A stretch of 64,000 nucleotides of DNA from a bacterium UBP14_UBA6098 (lineage in GTDB: Bacteria > UBP14 > UBA6098): contig DIWU01000015.1 in NCBI GenBank assembly GCA_002428525.1, forward strand, positions 1-64,000, in the 5' to 3' direction. Made by a program: the position numbers and the translations under genes. Positions 16,376-24,252 of this stretch are shown here, piece by piece; within the stretch, counting starts at the first letter, position 1, and the number at the start of each line of letters is the position of its first letter. The notes under the pieces were generated by a model. It did no database searches and was not told the origin of the DNA. It saw nothing but the letters and a program-made list of their open reading frames with translations.

Positions 16376-17134
16376 ATGGACGACAAAGCGATAAGCCTTG
16401 TTCAGACCTGTAAGGTCTTCGACCCTCCATCCGGCGAGCCGGTCGTCGCTGTCGATAAAATCGACCTCGAGGTTCGCCGCGGCGAGATCTTCGGCCTATT
16501 AGGCCCCAACGGCGCCGGAAAGACCACAACCCTCCGCATGATCTCGACTATACTTCAACCGACGAGCGGGCATCTTGTCGTAGATGGCTTCGACACCGTC
16601 ACCCAGTCCAACGAGGTGCGCCGTAGGCTCGGTTTTCTCTCCGGCGATACCAGCCTATACAAGCGCCTCAAGGCGCGAGAGATGGTCGAGTTCTTCGGGC
16701 GCCTCTACGGCATGAGCGAATCCGAGCTGGCCGCCCGCGTTGCGGAACTCTTCAGAGTGCTCGATATGGAGAGCTATGCCGAAACGATGTGCGAAGCCCT
16801 TTCCTCGGGAACCAAGCAGAAGGTCAATATCGCCCGGACTATGGTTCACAACCCGCCGATTCTCGTCTTCGACGAGCCGACTGCCGGCCTCGATGTCATG
16901 GTCGCACGGAGCTTGACCGACTTCATCCTCAGCCTCAAGAAATCCGGCAAAACAGTGGTTTTCAGCACGCATATAATGCGCGAGGCCGAAAGGCTCTGCG
17001 ACCGAATTGGCATGATCTTCCGCGGCAAACTGCTCTTCGTCGGGACGCTCGACGAGATACTCCGCGAGTCTGGCGAAAACAACCTCGAGGACGCCTTCTT
17101 CGCCCTCGCCGGAACCGAGGAGATAGCGCTTTGA
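16376..17134 (+). CDS. natA: ABC transporter ATP-binding protein, NatA/CcmA type
   Basis: 252 residues, one complete ABC ATPase: Walker A GPNGAGKTTT (about 43-52), signature SSGTKQKVNIARTM (about 143-156), Walker B ILVFDEPTAGLD, H-loop STHIMREAERL. It powers the membrane subunit encoded by the next gene, whose TTG overlaps this stop codon (TTGA at 17131-17134), so they are co-translated. The family includes Na+ exporters (NatA) and multidrug or lantibiotic exporters; the substrate cannot be told from sequence. Confidence 0.9.
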   Translation: MDDKAISLVQTCKVFDPPSGEPVVAVDKIDLEVRRGEIFGLLGPNGAGKTTTLRMISTILQPTSGHLVVDGFDTVTQSNEVRRRLGFLSGDTSLYKRLKAREMVEFFGRLYGMSESELAARVAELFRVLDMESYAETMCEALSSGTKQKVNIARTMVHNPPILVFDEPTAGLDVMVARSLTDFILSLKKSGKTVVFSTHIMREAERLCDRIGMIFRGKLLFVGTLDEILRESGENNLEDAFFALAGTEEIAL

Positions 17135-19173
17135 GACCCTCGGTAATCGCGATAATCCTGAAAAAACAGCTACTCGAGCTTATGCGCGACAAGCGCACGG
17201 TCTTCGTCATATTCATCCTCCCGATTTTGCTATATCCTATAATGATTGTCGGCTTCAGCCAGCTCTCGATTTTGCTTGTCGGCAAGATGGAGAAGGAGGC
17301 CTACCCTATCGCGATAAACAGCCCCGATTCCCTGCCTGAGCTGATGGCCGCCTTCGAGGCGGACACACAGCTGAAGATAGTCGAGCCGGAGAATCCCGAT
17401 TCCGCGCTGGTGAAGGGGGAAATCCTCGTTTTCCTCCAGTTCCCCGAGGGCTTTTCTGTTCGAATCGACGAGGGCCTGCGCGACTCTATATCGATCAAGT
17501 TCAACGGCGCCGAGGAACGGAGCGAATTTGCGCTGTCCCATGTGACAGACATAATCTCGGATTTCGAGAAAAAGATTGTCACTCAAAGGGTTGTCGCTGC
17601 AGGCCTCGACAGCTCGGTGACAGACCCGATCCAAGCCAAGCGCGAGAATGTCGCCTCAAAAGAGAAGATGGGCGGCATGATCTTCGGCCGTGTTCTCGCG
17701 ATGATTGTCGTTCTGATGGTCATCTCGGGCGCGTATTACGCAAGCATCGATATGGTCGCCGGCGAAAAGGAGCGCGGAACGCTCGAGACACTGCTCGTCT
17801 CGCCCGCCGGCCGCATGGAGATAGTTTTCGGGAAATACCTGACTGTCTTCGTTTTAGCGCTGATCAACGCCCTTCTGAACCTCGCCTCGATGGGGCTTTC
17901 GATGAGCGTCGGTGTGCAGGCGATGGGCGGCGGGCTGGGAGATTTCATGTCGCTGTCCCTCGACCCGCTGACCTTGGGGCTTATTCTTCTGCAACTGATT
18001 CCGCTGGCGGCGCTTTTCTCGGCGATGTTCCTCGCGGTTTCCTCCTTCGCCAAAAGCTACAAAGAGGCGCAGGCCTATCTTTCGCCGTTGTTTATCGTCG
18101 CGGAGCTTTTCGCCATGGCCGCGATTTTACCCGGAATCGAGCTTTCCACCGGCCTCGCGCTGGTTCCTATTTTAAATGTCTCACTGCTCATTAAAAAATT
18201 CATGGTCGGCTCGGTCGGCTGGTTGAATTTCGCGCTGACATGGTTCTCCACCGCGCTTTTCGCTGGGATCACGCTCAAATGGGCGGCCTCTATCCTCTCG
18301 AACGAAGAGGCTCTGCTTTCCGAGTCCGGCGGCTCGCCGCTGTCAAGAATTTTCGCGAGGGGCAAAAAATCCCCGCATCGCGAAAGCCTCGCCGGCGCGG
18401 GCGACGCGCTCTTCCTTTACGCCGCCTCGATAGCGCTTTTGTTCTGGGTCGGAGTGCCGCTTCAGGCGAGGGATGTCGTCGAGGGGCTGATAATCACCGA
18501 GGTTTTGCTCGTCGTCGCTCCGGGGTATATCCTCGCGCGACGGCTGAAGCTCGATATAGTTAAGACCTTTCGCTTCAACAAGATAGAACCCGTGAGCGCT
18601 CTCGCCGCAATTCCCATGGCGATGGCCGGCTTCGTCCTTATATCCCAGCTTCAGGTGCTGACGAACATGATCTTCCCGATCCCGCCCGAATACACCGAGG
18701 CCTTCGAGGGGATGCTCGGCGATATCGGCTCTCTGGGGACTGTCGGCGGTTTGGCGGTGCTGGCGATCTTGCCCGCGCTTTGCGAGGAGTTTCTTTTCCG
18801 CGGATACATCCTCGACGGCCTATCGCGCAGATGGGGCGCGGCTGTGGGAATCGTGGTCGGCGGCGTGCTTTTCGGCGCGTTCCACCTCGACCCCTTCCGT
18901 CTGATTCCCGCCTCGTTACTCGGGATTGTTTTCGGAGCGATTGTCCTTCGCAGAAACTCCATTTTTTACGGCATGATCGCCCACGCGGTCAATAACTCCT
19001 GCGCGTTTCTGCTGTCGATTTTCAGCGAGAGCCTGCCGCAGGAATACCTCTCCGGCGAGAGCTTCGCGCCGATTTGGGTGATTCTGCCCGCCGCAGTAGT
19101 TTTTGCGCTGTGCCTTTGGTTCATTATCAAGCCCGGGAAGGCCGAAAAACCAAACAAAGCGGTTGGGTCATGA
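17131..19173 (+). CDS. natB: ABC-2 permease fused to CPBP intramembrane protease
   Basis: 680 residues from TTG 17131. The first ~400 residues are a NatB-type permease: one N-terminal membrane helix, an extracytoplasmic domain (about 45-180), then six helices, with the SGAYYASIDMVAGEKERGTLETLL motif. The last ~230 are a CPBP (CAAX-like) membrane protease with the glutamate pair in CEEFLFRGYI, FGAFHLDPFR, and HAVNNSC, i.e. the expected EExxxR, FxxxH and HxxxN motifs. The permease would form a pump with the preceding ATPase. The protease half may process or protect against a peptide substrate (inference). The gene overlaps rlmN by 4 nt (ATGA). Confidence 0.85.
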   Translation: MRPSVIAIILKKQLLELMRDKRTVFVIFILPILLYPIMIVGFSQLSILLVGKMEKEAYPIAINSPDSLPELMAAFEADTQLKIVEPENPDSALVKGEILVFLQFPEGFSVRIDEGLRDSISIKFNGAEERSEFALSHVTDIISDFEKKIVTQRVVAAGLDSSVTDPIQAKRENVASKEKMGGMIFGRVLAMIVVLMVISGAYYASIDMVAGEKERGTLETLLVSPAGRMEIVFGKYLTVFVLALINALLNLASMGLSMSVGVQAMGGGLGDFMSLSLDPLTLGLILLQLIPLAALFSAMFLAVSSFAKSYKEAQAYLSPLFIVAELFAMAAILPGIELSTGLALVPILNVSLLIKKFMVGSVGWLNFALTWFSTALFAGITLKWAASILSNEEALLSESGGSPLSRIFARGKKSPHRESLAGAGDALFLYAASIALLFWVGVPLQARDVVEGLIITEVLLVVAPGYILARRLKLDIVKTFRFNKIEPVSALAAIPMAMAGFVLISQLQVLTNMIFPIPPEYTEAFEGMLGDIGSLGTVGGLAVLAILPALCEEFLFRGYILDGLSRRWGAAVGIVVGGVLFGAFHLDPFRLIPASLLGIVFGAIVLRRNSIFYGMIAHAVNNSCAFLLSIFSESLPQEYLSGESFAPIWVILPAAVVFALCLWFIIKPGKAEKPNKAVGS

Positions 19174-20210
19174 TTCCTCCGCGCCGCGAGCTTATCGGCC
19201 TCACCCAGTCGGATTTAGAGCGCTTTTTCGCCGAGATCGGCGAACGGCCCTTCCGCGCGAAACAAATCCTCAAATGGATTTACCGCTTTCGCCTTCGCGA
19301 TTTCGAGCCGATGAGCGATATGCCGATCCCCCTCCGCGTCAAGCTCGCCGAGTCCTGCGCAATAGGCCGCCTGCGGATTGCCGGCAAAATCTCCTCCCGC
19401 GACGGCGCGACGAAACTGCTCTTTCGCCTCGACGACGGCGCTTCCGTCGAGGCGGTGCATATCCCCGCCGAGGACAGGCACACCGCTTGCCTTTCAACGC
19501 AGGTCGGTTGCGCTCTCGGGTGCAGTTTCTGCGCCACCGGCACGATGGGATTCATACGGAACCTCACAGCGGCCGAGATTGTCGGCCAGTTCCTCGGGAT
19601 CGAGGAAGCGCTTGATGTCAAATTGACCAATGTCGTGCTGATGGGCATGGGCGAGCCGCTACTCAACCTCGGCGCGGTGATTCCGGCGCTCGACCTCTTC
19701 TCCGACGACAACGCCCTCGCCCTCGGCCACCGCCGCGTCACGCTCTCGACAGTCGGCATTCCGGCGAAGATCGACGAACTGCTCGACTCCGGAATGAAGC
19801 CGAAGCTCGCGATCTCGCTCTCCGCCCCCGACGACGCCCTCCGCGCCCGGCTGATGCCCAGCGCCGCGAAGATTGCGCCTATCGGTGAAATTCTCCGCGC
19901 GGCTTCGCGTTATGCCAACCTCACCGCGCGATGGTTCACAGTCGAGTATGTCCTCCTTCGCGGCGTGAACGACAGCCTCGCCCACGCCGACAAGCTTTCG
20001 GCGCTTCTTTTGGAATTACCCTGCAAGGTGAATTTAATTCGATACAACGAGGTCGCCGGCCTCGGTTTCAAGGCGCCGGAGGACGACACTGTTGACAGAT
20101 TCATCGGCTATCTATGCGCCGCCGGCCTGACCGCGACAATCCGCCAGAGCAAGGGCGACAATATCTCCGCGGCCTGCGGCCAGCTCGCCTCGAAAACCGC
20201 AATCGAATAG
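19170..20210 (+). CDS. rlmN: 23S rRNA (adenine2503-C2) methyltransferase RlmN
   Basis: 346 residues, a radical SAM enzyme that methylates C2 of A2503 in 23S rRNA and A37 of certain tRNAs. The CX3CX2C cluster motif appears as CALGCSFC (about 113-120), and the methyl-carrying cysteine is in SKGDNISAACGQL near the C terminus. The N-terminal helical domain has RAKQILKWIYRF. Start ATG 19170 overlaps the natB stop; longer start candidates lie inside natB and are rejected. Confidence 0.95.
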   Translation: MIPPRRELIGLTQSDLERFFAEIGERPFRAKQILKWIYRFRLRDFEPMSDMPIPLRVKLAESCAIGRLRIAGKISSRDGATKLLFRLDDGASVEAVHIPAEDRHTACLSTQVGCALGCSFCATGTMGFIRNLTAAEIVGQFLGIEEALDVKLTNVVLMGMGEPLLNLGAVIPALDLFSDDNALALGHRRVTLSTVGIPAKIDELLDSGMKPKLAISLSAPDDALRARLMPSAAKIAPIGEILRAASRYANLTARWFTVEYVLLRGVNDSLAHADKLSALLLELPCKVNLIRYNEVAGLGFKAPEDDTVDRFIGYLCAAGLTATIRQSKGDNISAACGQLASKTAIE

Positions 20211-20313
20211 ATAGTGCTAAATGCCCGGCTCGACGGCGTGGACGATATTTTCGGAGAGTAGCGGGAGGCGGTCGAGGCGGGCCACGAGCCTACGGCTCAT
20301 TGCGCATCTGAAT

Positions 20314-20375
20314 TCCGTAGGGAACGGGTTTTCCGTCCCGAATGCCGCTGGCGCGGAGGCCGCGCCCCTACGGTT
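20314..20375. repeat. Two palindromic GTAGGG-type repeats
   Basis: ccgtagggaacgggttttcc...cgtcccgaat and ggcgcggaggccgcgcccctacgg are hairpin units with the shared ccgtag edge, facing opposite ways. The rest of 20211-20472 shows only a short minus-strand scrap ending 'SENIVHAVEPGI' of no clear family. Confidence 0.6.
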
Positions 20376-20472
20376 CCGCGGGTAAATCATTGCAATGAAC
20401 GAAATATTAGGGCATATAGCCAACTCCAAGATCGTAAACACCAATTATGTCGGATACACCTTACTTGGGTTG

Positions 20473-21090
20473 TCACTGAATATTGTCATTGTTATCTCGT
20501 TTTTCATCTATAAGTGCTGAAATGCCCATTGCTACAGCATCTAAGAACGAAGCCAATCTTCCCATACAATCCCTTAAGTTACTGATACTGATTAAATAAT
20601 CTTTGGGTAATAATTGATTTCCATGTTTGTCAACCGGATATCTAAACGCTTGCGAATTATAGTCTTTATCACAAAACTGTAAAATATGGTTTTCTACAAT
20701 TTCTAAATCTTCTTTTGGATCTGTAGGGAATACTTCCTCAATAATACTCCTTGCTTGTTTCCATAGTTTATCTAAATCATGAACTTTTAGAAAGTCATCG
20801 TAAAACCTTTTTAATAGGCAATTTCCTTCTACAATAATGTCTTTTATTTTAAGTTCAATGTAATGTCGATATAAAAAAGCAATTGGATAAATGAGGTAAT
20901 CTTGGCTTGAATGAGTTGCTTTAACATGTTTAACGAGAATATCGCCCGCTCTTCTATAACCTTCCGCGAATAGATAAAAATCCTTATCATATGGATTTAG
21001 ACAGGCATTATTTTGCCAATCACTACGTTGATCAAATAGACGGTCGTTTTTCCGTGGCCTTGGAATATTTTGTTTTTTTTTGTTTTCCAA
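20473..21090 (-). CDS. AT-rich gene, unknown function (HEPN-like features?)
   Basis: 205 residues, starting at TTG with AAAGGG upstream. Base composition is far more AT-rich than the surrounding genes, which points to recent transfer. The protein is soluble and mostly helical, with IYPIAFLYRHYIELKIKDII and a later HDLDKLWKQA. A conserved Arg/His in a helix together with the predicted helical bundle is reminiscent of HEPN toxins and related proteins of mobile islands, but I cannot confirm the family. It lies directly downstream of a broken DNA methyltransferase fragment, which supports an acquired, possibly defence-linked origin. Confidence 0.55.
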   Translation of the reverse strand: MENKKKQNIPRPRKNDRLFDQRSDWQNNACLNPYDKDFYLFAEGYRRAGDILVKHVKATHSSQDYLIYPIAFLYRHYIELKIKDIIVEGNCLLKRFYDDFLKVHDLDKLWKQARSIIEEVFPTDPKEDLEIVENHILQFCDKDYNSQAFRYPVDKHGNQLLPKDYLISISNLRDCMGRLASFLDAVAMGISALIDEKRDNNDNIQ

Positions 21091-21100
21091 ATTAACCCTT

Positions 21101-21253
21101 TCAAAGAAATGAAACTTTATTTATAAACACTACTGCCCGAACAGCTGAACAATGACCACACAACAGCGGGCCTAAGTAAACGAGATCGACTGTTTCGTCC
21201 GCGATGTGGTTTCGCATGATTTTGAGATTGTCGCCGCAACCGAGTTTATTCAT
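21101..21253 (-). pseudogene. Truncated DNA methyltransferase N terminus
   Basis: From ATG (21251-21253), with GAGG upstream, the first ~27 residues read MNKLGCGDNLKIMRNHIADE then TVDLVYL, as in site-specific N6-adenine or N4-cytosine methyltransferases just before their DPPF/Y catalytic motif. Here LVYL is followed by GPLLC instead of DPPF and the frame then runs to an unrelated stop at 21101-21103. The motif is lost and the rest of the enzyme is absent, so the gene is dead. The AT-rich gene begins 11 nt downstream. Confidence 0.65.
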
Positions 21254-21303
21254 AATAACCTCAATTTAATATGCCGCGCAGTTCCGCGCAAGCGAAAAAT
21301 CGC

Positions 21304-22374
21304 TCAAACTTCGCGGTATTTATAATAGGCCGCGCAGGCACCCTCCGAAGAAACCATGCATGGCCCTAAGGGGTTGGTAGGCAGACACTTATGTCCGAAC
21401 TGGGGGCATTGTGTCGGCTGGATTTTTCCCAAAATTACATCCCCGCACCGACAATTTGGTTCGAGCGCGATTTCGGTTTGCGGGAGGTCGAACTCGGCAC
21501 GCGCGTCGAATCGCTTGAACTCCTCGCGAAGGCCGAGGCCGCTCAGCGGGAGGCCTCCGATTCCGCGCCACATCGCGAACACCGGCTCGAAAACCCTTTC
21601 GGCGATCTCCACGGCGCTCTGGTTGCCCTCGCGCGGAACAGCGCGGGAGTAGGCGTTTTCCAGCGAGGGGCGTTTCTCGACTGTCATTTTTGTGAGCTGG
21701 AGAAGGCCGCGCGCTATGTCCTCCTCGCCGAAGCCGGTGATAACGCAAGGTTTGCTATATTGTTGTGGGATAAAGCGATACGGCTCCTCGCCGATAATCG
21801 TCGAGACGTGACCGGGCAGAATGAAACCATCAATCGTTAAGTCGGGATGTTCGCACAAATATCTTAACGCCGGTGTGACTAATTTCATCATCGGCAACAC
21901 GAAGAAGTTGTCTATTCGGCGTTCGCGCGCGCGGAGGACCGTTGCGGCGATTGCGGGCGATGTTGTCTCGAAGCCGACACCGAGAAAAACGACTTTAGAA
22001 TTTGGGTTTTCCGATGCGATTTCGAGTGAGTTCATCGGGGAAAAGACGGTAGATATTCTTGCACCCGACGCCTTGGCATCGAGAAGGCATTTTCCCCCCG
22101 CCGGAACGCGCATCATATCGCCGAATGTCGTGATTATAACATCTTTCACTGCGGCGATTTGCAACGACAGCGCGATATCCTCCTCGGAGGTGACGCAAAC
22201 AGGGCACCCGGGGCCGGAGATGAGGCGAATCTTCTCGCCGATCGAGGCGCGAATGCCCATCCGAGCGATCGCCATTGTGTGCGTGCCGCAAACCTCCATG
22301 AAGTTTAGGCGCACGCCGTCGGGGATAATCTCGAGGCATTTTTGCATGGCGGCTTTAATCGAGTTGTCAGTCAA
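21304..22374 (-). CDS. hypD: [NiFe] hydrogenase maturation factor HypD
   Basis: 356 residues, the normal HypD length. HypD carries a [4Fe-4S] cluster and, with HypC, assembles the Fe(CN)2CO unit of [NiFe] hydrogenase. Seen motifs are the N-terminal NFMEVCGTHTM, GPGCPVCVTS, GVGFETTSP and the cysteine-rich C terminus (CRCGDV, QCPQFGHKC). Start is TTG, directly abutting the upstream methyltransferase stop (TAA-TTG). No hypA, B, C, E, F or hydrogenase structural gene is in the window, so this copy is an orphan here; the partners are presumably elsewhere. Confidence 0.93.
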   Translation of the reverse strand: MTDNSIKAAMQKCLEIIPDGVRLNFMEVCGTHTMAIARMGIRASIGEKIRLISGPGCPVCVTSEEDIALSLQIAAVKDVIITTFGDMMRVPAGGKCLLDAKASGARISTVFSPMNSLEIASENPNSKVVFLGVGFETTSPAIAATVLRARERRIDNFFVLPMMKLVTPALRYLCEHPDLTIDGFILPGHVSTIIGEEPYRFIPQQYSKPCVITGFGEEDIARGLLQLTKMTVEKRPSLENAYSRAVPREGNQSAVEIAERVFEPVFAMWRGIGGLPLSGLGLREEFKRFDARAEFDLPQTEIALEPNCRCGDVILGKIQPTQCPQFGHKCLPTNPLGPCMVSSEGACAAYYKYREV

Positions 22375-23154
22375 TTAATAGCCCTTTTTTCGGCCGACGA
22401 CCCCGACGGAGATTCCGGTGTAGGCAAAGGGCCGCCAATACTTGATTTTGTTGCGGATAGCAACACGAATATTATGGATAATCGGGACTTTAAATGGTAT
22501 AAGCGGCAGGTGAATGCCGATCTTCCACATAGCCTCTCGTTTCATGCGATAGCAAAGGCTCGGATACATCCATTCGGCATAGAAATCGACAGGCTCAAAG
22601 CCATATTTTTCCAGCTTTTTTTCGACTTGGCCGAGGGTGAACTCCTTTTCCCATCCGGCGAACCATTTGCCGATGGCTATAAGTGTATGTTTTATAAGGG
22701 TATAGATATGCCACCGCTGTGGGACATCGACGATGACGAATCCGCCGGGCTTAGTGACACGTGCGTTTTCGGCGATAATTCCCTCCTCCTCGCGAAAATG
22801 CTCGATAAGTCCTTGGTGGAAAACGAGATCGAAGGAATTATCAGCGAAGGGGAGCGCGAAGGCATCGCCGCCGATGGGGATGGTTTTGTTTTCCGATTCG
22901 GCATTCTGGTCGGCGATGATCTTCAACGAGGCGGGGGCGTAGTCGAGGGTATAAACCTCGGCGCCGAGCGCGGCAAGATCGAAGCTGTCGCGCGCGGAAC
23001 CAGCGCCGACCTCGAGAACTCTCTTGCCTGCGATATCGTCGCCCCAAATCCGCCTGACCGCGACCAAGATTCTACCGGAGTTATCGTATAACTCCTTGAT
23101 ATCGCGTTTCTTCCAGAGCTTTTCCCAGTGTTCTTTGTCGGATGTCCTCGGCAT
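22375..23154 (-). CDS. SAM-dependent class I methyltransferase
   Basis: 259 residues. The Rossmann core has motif I VLEVGAGSARDSF (about 45-57), acidic LDYAP (motif II), a DAFALPFADNSFDLVF loop and the post-I GLIEHF region, followed by TKPGGFVIVDVPQ. The C-terminal ~100 residues have basic and hydrophobic helices (REAMWKIGIHL, YWRPFAYTG) that may bind the substrate. The acceptor is unknown; the core is of the UbiE/type-11 kind. It abuts hypD with no spacer, but no functional link to hydrogenase maturation is known. Confidence 0.75.
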   Translation of the reverse strand: MPRTSDKEHWEKLWKKRDIKELYDNSGRILVAVRRIWGDDIAGKRVLEVGAGSARDSFDLAALGAEVYTLDYAPASLKIIADQNAESENKTIPIGGDAFALPFADNSFDLVFHQGLIEHFREEEGIIAENARVTKPGGFVIVDVPQRWHIYTLIKHTLIAIGKWFAGWEKEFTLGQVEKKLEKYGFEPVDFYAEWMYPSLCYRMKREAMWKIGIHLPLIPFKVPIIHNIRVAIRNKIKYWRPFAYTGISVGVVGRKKGY

Positions 23155-23226
23155 AATCGCCTTTCACAATTTTTTTCTTTAAACTTATCGAAAACGGCAG
23201 AGGTCGCAAGACATTATTTCAAATAT

Positions 23227-24045
23227 TTATTTGCGAAGCACCCGCGCGATAGCGGCGGTGAACTCGGGGGTGCTTCCGCAACAGGAGCCGATGAGGCTGG
23301 CGCCGGCGTGTGCGAGTTCGACGGCGATTTCGGCCATATCGTCTGCGGCGACCGGCCATATCAACCTATCGTTTTTGAGCGAAGGAATGCCGGCCGAGGG
23401 CTCCGCGCATATAACTCCCCGCCATGAATGGCGGATTCCCGCGATGGTGCGAATCATATCCCGGGGGTCTCCGCCGCAGTTCGCGCCGAGGGCTGATGGT
23501 TTGAGCGCGCCGAGAGCCAAGGCGGATTTGATTGTATTCGCAGGGTCTTGGTGAGCGAAACTCACGATTGTCGGCAGTTTGGAGATCGATTTCACGGCCT
23601 TGAGCGCGATCGAGGCCTCCTCCGGCGAGGTCATAGTTTCGAGAATGATTAGATCGGTTCCCGCGGAATCAATTAAATGCGCTTGCTTTTCGAAGGCCGA
23701 TACGGCTGTCTCGTTGTCACAGGAGCCGGAGGTCGGGCCGATCGAGCCGGCCACGTAGGCCTCGTCGGCGGATCTCGCGAGTTCGACTGCGCACTTAACT
23801 ATTTCCTCGGCTCGGTCGTGCAGGTCGAGTTTCTCGGCGATAATCCTCGTGAGGTTAAAGGTGTTTGTTGTCAAGATATCTGCGCCGGCGAGGCGGTATT
23901 CCCTATGAATCGCGCGGAGGACTTCGGGGTTCCTCATCATGAAATCCTCGGGCAGATCGTTGAACCTCATGCCTTTGTCGAAAAGCAAGGTGGCGATTGC
24001 ACCGTCAAGGATGTAGATTCCGCCGTCGAAGATATCCTTCTTCAA
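23227..24045 (-). CDS. Homocysteine S-methyltransferase family protein
   Basis: 272 residues from the TTG at 24043-24045, chosen because GAGGAGGTG lies upstream with an 8-base gap; the open frame reaches 24147 without a start signal. It is the zinc-dependent methyl-transfer domain of MetH/BhmT: it begins ILDGAIATLLF, continues with AGSIGPTSGS, and has the zinc ligands in the GANCG and GSCCGSTP motifs. It moves a methyl group to homocysteine to make methionine, or a related thiol. Only the Hcy-binding domain is present, not the folate and cobalamin parts of MetH, so it may use another donor such as S-methylmethionine or work with a separate corrinoid protein. Confidence 0.8.
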   Translation of the reverse strand: MKKDIFDGGIYILDGAIATLLFDKGMRFNDLPEDFMMRNPEVLRAIHREYRLAGADILTTNTFNLTRIIAEKLDLHDRAEEIVKCAVELARSADEAYVAGSIGPTSGSCDNETAVSAFEKQAHLIDSAGTDLIILETMTSPEEASIALKAVKSISKLPTIVSFAHQDPANTIKSALALGALKPSALGANCGGDPRDMIRTIAGIRHSWRGVICAEPSAGIPSLKNDRLIWPVAADDMAEIAVELAHAGASLIGSCCGSTPEFTAAIARVLRK

Positions 24046-24252
24046 AACCCGCACCTCCTCGAAATTGTATTTTAAGAAGTCTAACAAAAACGGAACCCCT
24101 GTCAAGGGGTGAGACCGCAAGCCCGTTGTATCAATAAAATCACTCAAGTGCTATAGTATTTTTTGAAATTATTTTTGATAAAAAAAATTTTGTGTTTGCA
24201 CGCGGGGGAAAATTTATTATTTTACAGTTATAAACAGAAAAAAGGGGTCGAT

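Noticed and set aside
16789..17130. N-terminal extension of the ABC-2/CPBP gene into the ATPase gene
   Set aside because: It overlaps the ATPase in another frame and is Arg-rich shadow sequence; the TTG at 17131 gives a normal permease start.
19074..19169. N-terminal extension of rlmN
   Set aside because: It lies in the coding end of the upstream gene; the ATG at 19170 matches the usual RlmN length.
24046..24147. Longer N terminus for the homocysteine methyltransferase
   Set aside because: No start signal at 24147; GAGGAGG before the TTG at 24045 and family length support the shorter form.
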